Shown here one piece after another: positions 27,378-35,710 of a stretch of 64,000 bases of DNA. Below the pieces are notes generated by a model that ran no database searches, was not told the DNA's origin, and saw only the letters and a list, made by a program, of their open reading frames with translations. Position 1 is the stretch's first letter; each line of letters begins with the position of its first letter. The stretch is from positions 930,001 through 994,000 of the forward strand of contig CP146203.1 of assembly GCA_039995105.1 (NCBI GenBank), written 5' to 3'. The position numbers were made by a program, and so were the translations under genes. Source of the stretch: Jonesiaceae bacterium BS-20 (GTDB lineage: Bacteria; Actinomycetota; Actinomycetes; Actinomycetales; Cellulomonadaceae).

Positions 27378-29501
27378 TCATGAATCGAACAGGGTGGCGG
27401 GTTCTCGCTTAGCAGCTTTCCCGCTGGCACCAGCGCCAATATCACGCCGGCGCGTACTGGATGGGTGGAAGTTGTCGCGTTGCCCAGAGGGATGCGGCTG
27501 ATTCTGATTCCTTGGATATTTACTTCTGAGTCTTGATGAATTCCCCGGAATCAAATCAGATGGAACTTGATCTGCTGGACCCAAATTTTGCGTGACCGCA
27601 AGTGGCGCGCCCGGGTCCGCGTCTTCCGAACCTTGAATTGCCGTTGGAGACGCGCACGGGTCAGAGCCCTGTGAACTCTGCGTGACCAAACGTTGCGTGG
27701 CTGGACTTGTAACTTGAGGTGGATCGGGGAATGCGGAAAGCGCTCGCGGCTGGCTCCGGACAGATGCTGAGGTGGACCCAGTAACAACGATGCTGGGCAA
27801 TCCAAATCCGTCCTTGATGACTTCGAGGGTGCCCTCGTGGATCTCGGTGTGGTGCCGTTTGCAAACAAGTACGCCATTTTCTAAAGAAGTCTCACCGTTG
27901 TCCCGTTCCCACCAATCGATGTGATGGATTTCGGCGCGGCTCGGCAGACTGGTGCAGCCTTGGAATCTGCACGTTCGATCCCTAGCAATGATCGCGTGAC
28001 GGTGTTCCTTCGTGTAGAGCCGAGTTGTGCGGCCAAGATTCATGATGAGTCCCTCAGCATTGAGCACCGCTCGGGTAATCTCGCAGTCGCAAAGAATCCG
28101 TTCAAGCTCCGTCAGCGGAACAGGATTCCCATCTAGATACTCTGCGGGCTCCATGGGAATTGGTTCCAACAGCGCTGGATCAAAGGGCTGTTCTGGACGA
28201 TTTATTGCTGAGCCGAATGTTGATGATCCCAGCGCGGTATTGCTATTCGCTGGGGTGCCTGTGGTGCCTGAGGAGCTGTTGGGGCTGGACCCGGAACTAC
28301 TCGTCTGTCTGGCAGGAGAGTTGGCATCTGAGGCGGCAGCAGTACCGTTTTTGGGCCCGGAAGGAGAGACAGCGTCTGAGTCGGAAGCAGTGCCGATATT
28401 GGCCCCGGAAGAAGACGGAGCGTCTGAGCCGGCGGCAGTGCCAGGATTGAAGTCGGAAGTGGAAGAGGATTTCGTTGCGGTGGCATCGGGTTGGTGATGA
28501 GAGAAATTCCGCATCTGTGTTTGGATAAGAGCCAACTTCTTACGGCGTGCCAGTTCTTTGGATGCCTGAATGAAGGTGCTCTCAGTCATCACAAGGCTTA
28601 CGTGGGGACGTACGTTAGCGCCAGTCTTGAGACTTCCACCATCGAGCACTGTCTCCGCTAATTTAACTAAAGCGTCAGCGCTGCGCTGCGTCAAAGTGCG
28701 TTGGTCATCCGCGTCTGGTCTGTCGCTTGCTGCATCTAGAGCAGTGCGTAGGGACTGGGCTGAGACGGCGTCAATGAACCCTTTGAAATGTGCGCCCTGA
28801 GGAGTGTACGAGATGTTGAAAAACCTTCTGCGCCGGGCTTCAACTAAACCAGCATCAGCCGCTAAGGGATTTCTTCCAGCGAGAAACTGCGTCAAGACAG
28901 CGTTGTAGTCCGACTCGGTGCGACCTTCTGCTAATCCGGTTACATAGGCTTGCTCATCAGGTGAGAGTTCTTTGGATCCGTTGCGTTTGTCGGTGGCTAA
29001 GGCTCGTGCTAGAACCTCAACATGTCCGGTCGAAATGGTTCCTTGGTCTAGAGAGTCTTGTGCAGCAGGAACGGCCGCTAAGGCCCGGGCGGTGCTGAGC
29101 TCACGTGTTGCCTTTCCAAAACTCTTGCCAGAATCCCTGCTGCGCTCTTCTGCAAACGACTTGATTCCAGGTTTGGGCAACAGCGAGAACAATGCTTCGC
29201 CTTTGCGGAGTAACTTAGCCTTGCGGGATTCCACTGCGTTGACGAGTTGATCCAGCATTGCCGTGAGTCTTCGGTCAGCAGCCTGTTCTTGTTTCAGGCT
29301 TTCCCTCTCCGCTTCGGTGAGGGCTTTTGCCTCAATCCCTCTTAGAAAGTTAAAAGACAACTCATTTGGTAAATCTGGATATTGTGCATTTTTCTGAAGT
29401 GTTTGGAGAAGCTCATCCGCAACTTGGTTTATCAAAGTGGCCACGCGTTCTTGACTGCCCGCGGATGACACACTCGCGGTAGGTTCTGAACTGGTTGACA
29501 T
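27378..29501 (-). CDS. DUF222/13E12-family protein with C-terminal HNH endonuclease domain
   Basis: 707 residues from ATG 29501 (GAGGTGA upstream). A DUF222 region covers about 1-330, with the typical AARALA-type helices and RTLTQRSADALVKL. A low-complexity insert (about 345-395) contains three 16-residue repeats. The HNH nuclease (about 505-555) shows RDRTCRFQGCTSL, HHIDWW and CKRHHTEIHEG. A Ser/Pro-rich tail of about 140 residues follows. This family is multi-copy in many actinobacteria and has been treated as mobile-intron-like or defence-related; the true role is unclear. Flanked by repeats on both sides. Confidence 0.88.
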   Translation of the reverse strand: MSTSSEPTASVSSAGSQERVATLINQVADELLQTLQKNAQYPDLPNELSFNFLRGIEAKALTEAERESLKQEQAADRRLTAMLDQLVNAVESRKAKLLRKGEALFSLLPKPGIKSFAEERSRDSGKSFGKATRELSTARALAAVPAAQDSLDQGTISTGHVEVLARALATDKRNGSKELSPDEQAYVTGLAEGRTESDYNAVLTQFLAGRNPLAADAGLVEARRRRFFNISYTPQGAHFKGFIDAVSAQSLRTALDAASDRPDADDQRTLTQRSADALVKLAETVLDGGSLKTGANVRPHVSLVMTESTFIQASKELARRKKLALIQTQMRNFSHHQPDATATKSSSTSDFNPGTAAGSDAPSSSGANIGTASDSDAVSPSGPKNGTAAASDANSPARQTSSSGSSPNSSSGTTGTPANSNTALGSSTFGSAINRPEQPFDPALLEPIPMEPAEYLDGNPVPLTELERILCDCEITRAVLNAEGLIMNLGRTTRLYTKEHRHAIIARDRTCRFQGCTSLPSRAEIHHIDWWERDNGETSLENGVLVCKRHHTEIHEGTLEVIKDGFGLPSIVVTGSTSASVRSQPRALSAFPDPPQVTSPATQRLVTQSSQGSDPCASPTAIQGSEDADPGAPLAVTQNLGPADQVPSDLIPGNSSRLRSKYPRNQNQPHPSGQRDNFHPSSTRRRDIGAGASGKAAKREPATLFDS
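28327..28470. repeat. 48-bp tandem repeat inside the HNH gene
   Basis: Three imperfect 48-bp units with TCTGAG anchors at 28327, 28375 and 28423. They encode three 16-residue repeats rich in Ser, Gly and Ala (for example NIGTASDSDAVSPSGP) between the DUF222 and HNH domains. The unit is a multiple of three, so copy changes keep the frame. Confidence 0.85.
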
Positions 29502-29675
29502 GACTTCACCTCGAAACAAAGAGTATTTACGGGCGTCGCTGGTAACGAACACTGATGAGATCCGGACAAGACTGCAATGTCTCGGTCGTAGCAAATCAGG
29601 ATGATAGTGATGCTCTTCTTATAACTATTTTATAGTACATTCGTTCGAACTGCAAGAGATTCTGGCAAACTAGCC
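29502..29675. other. Upstream region of the HNH gene
   Basis: Contains the likely promoter of the DUF222-HNH gene. No other feature recognised before the 9-bp array that follows. Confidence 0.4.
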
Positions 29676-29783
29676 TGGGCTTGCTGGGCTTGCTGGGCTT
29701 GCTGGGCTTGCTGGGCTTGCTGGGCTTGCTGGGCTTGCTGGGCTTGCTGGGCTTGCGGGGCTTGCTGGGCTTTCTGGGGGTGC
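29676..29783. repeat. 9-bp tandem array, nine perfect and three imperfect copies
   Basis: Nine consecutive CTGGGCTTG units (29676-29756), then three variants up to 29783. Read on the minus strand it gives Ala-Gln-Gln repeats, but the frame has no convincing start and is probably not a gene. The identical copies suggest recent expansion and variable length between strains. Confidence 0.92.
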
Positions 29784-29900
29784 CAGAGGCTTAAGGTGCC
29801 GGAACCTCGTAAACCAATAGCGGCAGAAATGGGCACTACAAATAATCTATCTTGCCCCTGTGACAGTCAGTTTTGCGGCCTTGCCGCTCCGGCATGAGTC

Positions 29901-30932
29901 CTACCCAAATGCAGGCAGCGGCCGCCCGGTGATGGGATTGGTCAGCACCACGGCCTTGACCCCAAAGACCGCTTCAATGGTGCTGGGGGTGAGTACTCGC
30001 TCGGTTGGTCCTGATGCCACTACCTCACCGTGACTCAGGAGAACCAACTGGTCGCAGTGGGCGGCGGCCAAGGTCAGATCATGCAGAGCGGTGACCACAG
30101 TAGTGCCGTTTGCGGCCAGTTTCTCAAGTAGGCCAAGAATCTGGAGTTGGGCGGCAATGTCTAGGTGATTGGTGGGCTCATCAACGAGCAAGATCTCTGG
30201 TTGTTGCGTCAGCGCTCGGGCAATGTGCGCGCGCTGACGCTCGCCACCTGACAGTGAACTCAACTCGCGGCCGGCAAAATCGGAAATCCCTACTTGGTCA
30301 AGAGCATCGTGGGTAATCTCAAGGTCGCGCCTGCTAGGCCCAGCGAACAGCGAGCGGTGCGGGATGCGCCCCAACAGTGCAGAATCCAGCACCGTGATGC
30401 TGCGGTCGGCGGCACTGTCCTGCTCAACCAAACCAATCAGGCGGGCCCGCTGCCTGCGGTCAATCTGACCCAAATCCTTGCCCGCATGCGTTACCCGGCC
30501 ACCTGAGGCTGTCATGACCTGCGCCATGATCTTGAGCAGGGAAGACTTACCGCTCCCGTTGGGACCCAACAGGCCAGTAACGGAACCGGTAGGGAACTCT
30601 TGGGTGATGGAATCTAGGATTTGCTTACCGGCAATATCCCAGGAGACATCCGTGGCGCTCAGGCCAGAGGCAAGATGTCTACCGGCATCGTCGGTCTTCT
30701 CAGATTCGGTGGTCTGTCCGACCCTGTTAGTCCGCTCGGCCACGGTCGCCGGGGAAGTATGCGTAGCTGGGGCGTGCAAAATGGTGTGCGGGGTGGTTGA
30801 AGCACCCGCACTTGGAACAGACACAGCTGGACCTTCCGCGCTTGGAGCACGCGCAGCTAGACCTTCCGCACTCGGAATACCCGCAGTTGACGAGTGCGCC
30901 GTTGGAGCACTGGCAGTTGATTGGTTACTCAT
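29901..30932 (-). CDS. ABC transporter ATP-binding protein, proposed F420-0 uptake cassette
   Basis: 343 residues from ATG 30932, which overlaps the permease stop by ATGA. The first roughly 100 residues are Ala/Ser/Pro-rich and include 10-residue repeats; the BtuD/FecE-like ATPase follows with Walker A LGPNGSGKSS, signature LSGGERQR, Walker B ILLVDEPTNHLD and switch ALHDL. Together with the adjacent permease and binding protein it matches the actinobacterial three-gene cassette that has been proposed to import coenzyme F420-0. Normal members lack the long N-terminal extension, so part of it may be repeat expansion. A siderophore or cobalamin role is the alternative. Confidence 0.85.
   Translation of the reverse strand: MSNQSTASAPTAHSSTAGIPSAEGLAARAPSAEGPAVSVPSAGASTTPHTILHAPATHTSPATVAERTNRVGQTTESEKTDDAGRHLASGLSATDVSWDIAGKQILDSITQEFPTGSVTGLLGPNGSGKSSLLKIMAQVMTASGGRVTHAGKDLGQIDRRQRARLIGLVEQDSAADRSITVLDSALLGRIPHRSLFAGPSRRDLEITHDALDQVGISDFAGRELSSLSGGERQRAHIARALTQQPEILLVDEPTNHLDIAAQLQILGLLEKLAANGTTVVTALHDLTLAAAHCDQLVLLSHGEVVASGPTERVLTPSTIEAVFGVKAVVLTNPITGRPLPAFG
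30811..30930. repeat. 30-bp tandem repeat at the 5' end of the ABC ATPase gene
   Basis: Four imperfect 30-bp units in exact phase (30811, 30841, 30871, 30901) that end at the start codon. They encode 10-residue repeats of the type PSAEGxAAxA in the unusual N-terminal extension of the ATPase. Confidence 0.8.
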
Positions 30933-31993
30933 GACAGGTTGCGCCGTCCCTTCCACAGAACAAAGGCGAACAGGGGTGCCCCAATAGCCGCGGTGATGAC
31001 ACCGACTGGCAGCTCACGGGGAGAGAAGATGGTGCGAGCCAGAGTATCCGCCCAGATGAGGAAGATTGCGCCAAGCGCCACAGATAGTGGTAGCAGCCGG
31101 CGGTGGCCAGAACCTACTAAGGCCCGGACCGCGTGAGGAATGATCAACCCAATAAAACCGATGGACCCGCTAACGGAGACCAGCGCGCCGGTCAGAAGCG
31201 CCACGGCGCCGAGTAGTCCCCACCGCCACCGGCTCACGTTCAGGCCAAGGGTATGTGCGGAGGTTTCCCCAAAGGTAAATGCGTCGAGCACGTTGGCGCT
31301 CAAGAGCAACGGAATTCCGACCACCAAGAACGCGACGGCAACGATTGCTACCGAGTTCCAAGTTGCCCCGCTGACCGAGCCAAGCAGCCAGGCCAGGATC
31401 TCCCGGTAGGAGTCTCCGGTTGCGGACCAGAAGATCACAAAGGACGTGATGGCCGCGCAGAATTGGCTGACCGCCAGGCCAGCCAGGACCGTGCGGGTGG
31501 GGGATAGGGAGCCCAGGGCTCCCGCTAGGGCCAGTGACGCTACGAGCGCCAGCAGCGCGCCACCAAAGGCGGCAAACGGCAATGCCACGGCAACACCAAG
31601 GATAAGAACCGCAACGGCGCCTAACGATGCCCCAGAGGATAATCCCAACAGGTACGGGTCTGCTAGGGGGTTGCGTGTCAAAGATTGCATGATGACCCCG
31701 CACAGCGCGAGCCCGCCGCCAACGATCGCCGCAACGAGGACGCGCGGCAGCCGCAGCTCCCACACCATAGCGCTGCGTAGCTGCTCCGGTTCGGTCAGCC
31801 CCAACAATCCGTCGATCTTTAGGTGGGCCGCGATTGAGCCCCACACTTCGCTCATGGTGAGGCTTGCCGGGCCAATAGACACCGCAAGTCCAACGCTGAG
31901 AATAAGGGCGCCAAGCGCTAGCACAAGAAGCCCGGCAAAGCGGCTCTTCGGTGCGATAGCCCGTTCAGGTGAGGTCAACGTTTGGGTGGTCAT
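30929..31993 (-). CDS. FecCD-type ABC permease, proposed F420-0 uptake cassette
   Basis: 354 residues with about ten membrane segments. Family motifs are LRLPRVLVAAIVGGGLALCG, QSLTRNPLADPYLLG, SGASLGA and the C-terminal GFIGLIIPHAVR. It belongs to the BtuC/FecCD family for cobalamin, siderophores and similar large cofactors. It begins 3 bp after the binding-protein stop and overlaps the ATPase gene, so the three form one transcript. Confidence 0.92.
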   Translation of the reverse strand: MTTQTLTSPERAIAPKSRFAGLLVLALGALILSVGLAVSIGPASLTMSEVWGSIAAHLKIDGLLGLTEPEQLRSAMVWELRLPRVLVAAIVGGGLALCGVIMQSLTRNPLADPYLLGLSSGASLGAVAVLILGVAVALPFAAFGGALLALVASLALAGALGSLSPTRTVLAGLAVSQFCAAITSFVIFWSATGDSYREILAWLLGSVSGATWNSVAIVAVAFLVVGIPLLLSANVLDAFTFGETSAHTLGLNVSRWRWGLLGAVALLTGALVSVSGSIGFIGLIIPHAVRALVGSGHRRLLPLSVALGAIFLIWADTLARTIFSPRELPVGVITAAIGAPLFAFVLWKGRRNLS

Positions 31994-31995
31994 GC

Positions 31996-33240
31996 TTAGT
32001 TGCTCTGCTTGGGTGCGGCTGCTTGGCCAAGGGAGTCCAGATCCAGCTCTGCCAGCTCTCGGGCAAGTTCGGTTGCGGCGGACACGGAACGAACCCCGGC
32101 CTCGGTAGCCGGGAAAGGCACCACGAGGTAACGCTCGTTGACTACCGCGGACAGTTGGGCAGTCACGGGGTTGTCCTTGAGCACGCCAATCTTTTTCTCG
32201 GTGCTGCCCCAAGCAGAATCCACCAGAACAATGACGTCGGGGTCCGACTCAATGACTTTCTCCCAAGACATCGAGCCCCAAGAATCTTCAATGCCCGCGG
32301 CAATGTTGGTGAGCCCTACTGAATCCATCGCAAGTTGGGCCGAGCCAATTCCGCCGCCCACAAATGGGGTCTTAGAGCCCGATGACCACCACAGGGCAGT
32401 CAGTCCCCGGTTATCCGGGGCGACGGTCTCAAGTTCTCCGCGCTGGGACGCAATCAATGCCGCGGCGCGATCTTGGGCATCGAAAATCTGGCCCAACTGT
32501 GTGATGTCGTCAAACACGTGATCGTACGTCAGCGGGTCCGGCTGGTACCCGGGCTCCTTGCACGCGCTTGGAGCCACGTAGGTATTGACGCCAAGCTGCG
32601 TGAACGACTCCCGTGGTCCAATGCCGTCCGCAGAGAGGTTGGACTCCCAGCCCGCAAACACCAAATCCGGCGCTAACTCGAGGGTGCTTTCCATGGACGG
32701 CAGCTGATCGGACAGTGGGTTGGTGACAGCGGGGACCTGGGCCCCGGCTTCCTCAAGCCAAGTAGGCAGCGGGCCATCGGAAAAAGTGGTTGCAACAATC
32801 CGCTCGCCCAAGCCCAGCGCCAACATTGCCTCTGTAGTTGAGGACTTCGCCGTCACCACGGCCTTAGGGGGCTGCGTGAACGTAACCTCGGTTCCGCAGT
32901 TATCAATCGTCAGCGGGTACTCGGTTCGATTCCCGTCCGCCGGCTGGCCAGGAGTCTGCGTAGTGACAGAGGGGGCTGGTGCTTCAGTCTCACCTGAGGC
33001 ACTAGGGGTACCAGGAGCCGGCGACGTTGCGCACCCGGCAAGGACTAGAGCGCTCGCGGTCAGGAGCGCTGCCCATGCAGCAACACCGGTGCGTCGCTTG
33101 TCCCGAGCGGTTGAATGAGCAGGGGAGACAGAAGTAGCACCGGACAGGGCCGAACTATTAGAAAACACGCTTGGACGTGAGAATACCGAAAACCGGTTGC
33201 GCACCGCAGAACTCCAGACAGGATTTGGAAAAGATGGCAT
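31996..33240 (-). CDS. Substrate-binding lipoprotein, proposed F420-0 uptake cassette
   Basis: About 414 residues from ATG 33240; the exact start is uncertain because some 55 residues of low complexity precede the signal sequence (AAWAALLTASALVLAGC, lipobox LAGC). The BtuF/FepB-like fold contains YPLTIDNCGTEVTF, AKSSTTEAMLALGLGERI, SACKEPGYQPDPLTYD and ALWWSSGSKTPFVGGGIG. These stretches resemble binding proteins annotated in actinobacteria as F420-0 transporter components. Substrate is predicted from family context, not shown. First gene of the operon. Confidence 0.86.
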   Translation of the reverse strand: MPSFPNPVWSSAVRNRFSVFSRPSVFSNSSALSGATSVSPAHSTARDKRRTGVAAWAALLTASALVLAGCATSPAPGTPSASGETEAPAPSVTTQTPGQPADGNRTEYPLTIDNCGTEVTFTQPPKAVVTAKSSTTEAMLALGLGERIVATTFSDGPLPTWLEEAGAQVPAVTNPLSDQLPSMESTLELAPDLVFAGWESNLSADGIGPRESFTQLGVNTYVAPSACKEPGYQPDPLTYDHVFDDITQLGQIFDAQDRAAALIASQRGELETVAPDNRGLTALWWSSGSKTPFVGGGIGSAQLAMDSVGLTNIAAGIEDSWGSMSWEKVIESDPDVIVLVDSAWGSTEKKIGVLKDNPVTAQLSAVVNERYLVVPFPATEAGVRSVSAATELARELAELDLDSLGQAAAPKQSN

Positions 33241-33489
33241 GGTCAAAGCTGCGCAAAACCCTTACGCGGAGATCAGCGAGCTAAATCCGGCTCGCGTCAC
33301 CTAACCAAATCCGGTCGGTGCATCTACAACAGTTTACAGCGTGATAGCGGTTCCCGATGTTCATTGCGGCTCCCGGTACCAACAGTGGCGCTCATTGTCA
33401 TTGACTGTGTTCAGCTTCAATTGCGGAGACTAACGGCAATCATGGTTCTCAATTTTCTGCAGCTACCCGGGCCAACTAGGCGCCCCGGG

Positions 33490-34302
33490 TTAGATCTCTT
33501 GGGACAGTTCCGCATCGCGTGCAATCACGGCCGCAACCGCAGAACTTACCGATGCCAGAAAGGCTTTTTCCTCGAGCGCAAGCAGCCCAGCAATCGTAGT
33601 GCCGCCGGGGGAGCACACCGAGTCAATGAGATCCCATGGGGACTGCTCAGACTGCTGCACGAGTGCGCCACTGCCCATGACCGCCTGAGCCGCGCACTTG
33701 GTAGCCAAAGCCTTGGGCATACCCGCGGCCACAGCGCCGCGTGCTAGGGCATCGATAAACAGGAACGCAAAGGCAGGGGAACTCCCAGCAATAGCGGTGA
33801 ACGCGGAGAACTGCTCCTGCGGAATCTGGACGACTTCACCCACCGCTTCAAAAATAGCCGTGACCGTATCCACGTCCGGCTGGGAGGTGGCATCATTTGC
33901 GCAGACCGCGCTCATACCCTGGCGAATACGGGAGTTCACGTTTGGCATGACCCGGGCAATGCGGGTTTGGGGGCTAAGCATTTCCTCGAGGTCTTCTAGG
34001 GACAGACCCGCAGCGATTGAGACCACGAGTGGCCCAGCGGCCAGTACCAGATTACGGATCTCACCGGTGACCTTTGGCAGGACCTGTGGCTTTACCGCAA
34101 GGATGAGAATATCGGCCTCACCGGCAACTTGAGCATTGGTATCAAGCGCCCGCACACCCAAACGCTGGGCAAACTCATCGCGCTTGGTCTTGGTGGCTGA
34201 ACTCACCACAATGTCTTGTGCGGCCACAAGATTTGATTCAATCAGACCGCCAATAATTGCGCTGGCCATGTTTCCAATACCAATGAACCCGACAACAGCC
34301 AT
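33490..34302 (-). CDS. proC: Pyrroline-5-carboxylate reductase
   Basis: 270 residues from ATG 34302, chosen over the ATG two codons earlier because AGGGG then has a spacing of seven. Rossmann motif VGFIGIGNMASAIIGG, the AVKPQ motif, RVMPN and the C-terminal SPGGTTIAGLLALE signature are all present. It makes L-proline from pyrroline-5-carboxylate with NAD(P)H. Divergent from the SDR gene at 34356. Confidence 0.95.
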   Translation of the reverse strand: MAVVGFIGIGNMASAIIGGLIESNLVAAQDIVVSSATKTKRDEFAQRLGVRALDTNAQVAGEADILILAVKPQVLPKVTGEIRNLVLAAGPLVVSIAAGLSLEDLEEMLSPQTRIARVMPNVNSRIRQGMSAVCANDATSQPDVDTVTAIFEAVGEVVQIPQEQFSAFTAIAGSSPAFAFLFIDALARGAVAAGMPKALATKCAAQAVMGSGALVQQSEQSPWDLIDSVCSPGGTTIAGLLALEEKAFLASVSSAVAAVIARDAELSQEI

Positions 34303-34355
34303 AATCATGCCCCTTTTTGCGCTAAAAATAATCCGTTACCAGATACGGTACCTGT

Positions 34356-35153
34356 ATGAACGAAACTTTTTCAGACTCATCCACGTCCAATCTTAAGAAC
34401 CCGGCTCCCTTTCATGCGGTGGTCACGGGAGCGAGTTCCGGTATCGGGGCGGCAACCGTCAAAGAGCTGACCAAGTGGGGCTGGAAGGTCACCGCCGTTG
34501 CCCGGCGCGCGGACCGCCTTGAGGCACTTGCGCAGGAGACCGGATGCCAGGTTGTTACTGCGGATATTACCGATGCCGGTGACCGTGCACGCCTGGCTCA
34601 AGTTATTGCCAACTCGGGTCCGCTACACGCTTTGGTCAACAATGCTGGGGGAGCGTTAGGCACGGATAAGGTCGAGGCCGGCGACATCGATCAATGGCGC
34701 GCCATGTATGAGGTCAACGTGCTTGGCACCTTGGCCGTCACCCAAGCGCTTCTGCCGGCACTGAGGGCCGGAGGCCGCGGCGATATCGTTCTGCTGACCT
34801 CAACCGCCGCCCATGACACGTATCCAGGCGGGGGTGGCTACGTCGCTGCCAAGCATGCGGAGCGCACGATCGCTAACACCCTGCGCCTTGAGCTGGTAGG
34901 TGAGCCCATCCGCGTGATCGAGATTGCGCCCGGAATGGTGCACACCGAGGAGTTTTCCCTCAACCGCTTAGGCGGAAACCAACAAGCTGCCGATGCCGTC
35001 TATCAGGGGGTCGATCACCCTCTCGTTGCGGCCGATGTTGCGGATGCAATCGTGTGGACGCTCACGCGCCCCCACCACGTCAATATTGACTCGATGATCA
35101 TTAGGCCGCGTGCCCAAGCATCCAACACCCTGGTAGCGAGGAAGCAGCAGTGA
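34356..35153 (+). CDS. Short-chain dehydrogenase/reductase
   Basis: 265 residues, classical SDR: cofactor loop GASSGIG, NNAGG, catalytic Ser in LLTSTAAHDTY and Tyr/Lys in GGYVAAKHAE. The family includes YdfG/serine-type NADP-dependent dehydrogenases; the exact substrate is unknown. No clear ribosome site before the ATG. Its TGA overlaps the GTG start of the next gene, so the two are coupled. Confidence 0.9.
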   Translation: MNETFSDSSTSNLKNPAPFHAVVTGASSGIGAATVKELTKWGWKVTAVARRADRLEALAQETGCQVVTADITDAGDRARLAQVIANSGPLHALVNNAGGALGTDKVEAGDIDQWRAMYEVNVLGTLAVTQALLPALRAGGRGDIVLLTSTAAHDTYPGGGGYVAAKHAERTIANTLRLELVGEPIRVIEIAPGMVHTEEFSLNRLGGNQQAADAVYQGVDHPLVAADVADAIVWTLTRPHHVNIDSMIIRPRAQASNTLVARKQQ

Positions 35154-35554
35154 CCACCGGGTCAACCGACCTAGCGCAGATGCTCGCAACGCTTGAAGCC
35201 ACCGCGCGCCCAGATACCTACGTGTACACGGTTGTTGAGCCGGACCATCCTGTCTTAGTTGTTGCCCAAGTGACCGTGCAAGAGGAACGCGGGCTGACCG
35301 CTGTTATTCGGAAACAGGACGCCCAAACACACAACCTCGATTACGAGTTTGAATGTGCCTGGCTCACCCTGACAGTTCACTCGTCGCTTGAGGCCGTGGG
35401 GCTGACCGCCGCATTCTCAGCCGCACTGGGTAACGCAGGCATTAGTTGTAATGTGATCGCCGGTTTCTACCACGACCACCTCTTAGTTCCGGTAGCGGAC
35501 AAGGACCGGGCGCTCGCGGTCCTTGCCGAGCTACGTATTAGCTCAACCGTCTGA
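35150..35554 (+). CDS. ACT-domain protein
   Basis: 134 residues from GTG 35150. The sequence resembles small stand-alone ACT-type proteins: LTLTVHSSLEAVGLTAAFSA, ALGNAGISCNVIAGFYHDHL and VPVADKDRALAVLAEL. Such domains usually bind amino acids and regulate enzymes; partner and ligand are unknown here. Coupled by a GTGA overlap to the SDR gene. Confidence 0.85.
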   Translation: MTTGSTDLAQMLATLEATARPDTYVYTVVEPDHPVLVVAQVTVQEERGLTAVIRKQDAQTHNLDYEFECAWLTLTVHSSLEAVGLTAAFSAALGNAGISCNVIAGFYHDHLLVPVADKDRALAVLAELRISSTV

Positions 35555-35644
35555 GCGGCTAGGAGACTAGCGGTAGACCCAGTGCACTCAACATGACAGT
35601 GCGCGCCAAATAATGTCATGAAAGTGACGTCATGCAGGTAGGCA

Positions 35645-35680
35645 AGTAGCGGTCATCAAGTGCAAACGATGGCCGCTACT
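35645..35680 (+). terminator. Bidirectional terminator between convergent genes
   Basis: A 13-bp stem (35645-35657 and 35668-35680) with one G-T mismatch and a 10-base loop. Sits between the plus-strand ACT gene and the minus-strand membrane-protein gene and may serve both. Confidence 0.65.
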
Positions 35681-35710
35681 GTCATGTTCAAGGATTCTAT
35701 TTCTCACTGA

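Noticed and set aside
29630-29836. Minus-strand Ala-Gln-Gln repeat frame
   Set aside because: Translation of the 9-bp array only, without a ribosome site or conserved flanks.
33280-33310. Possible DtxR/iron box (GGTTAGGT) upstream of the ABC importer
   Set aside because: Only one half-site matches; the second half is absent, so iron control is not supported.
33247-33489. Possible cobalamin riboswitch before the ABC binding-protein gene (a GCGCCACTG stretch)
   Set aside because: Only this short match was found; the other conserved B12-riboswitch elements were not seen, and the cassette fits F420-0 better.
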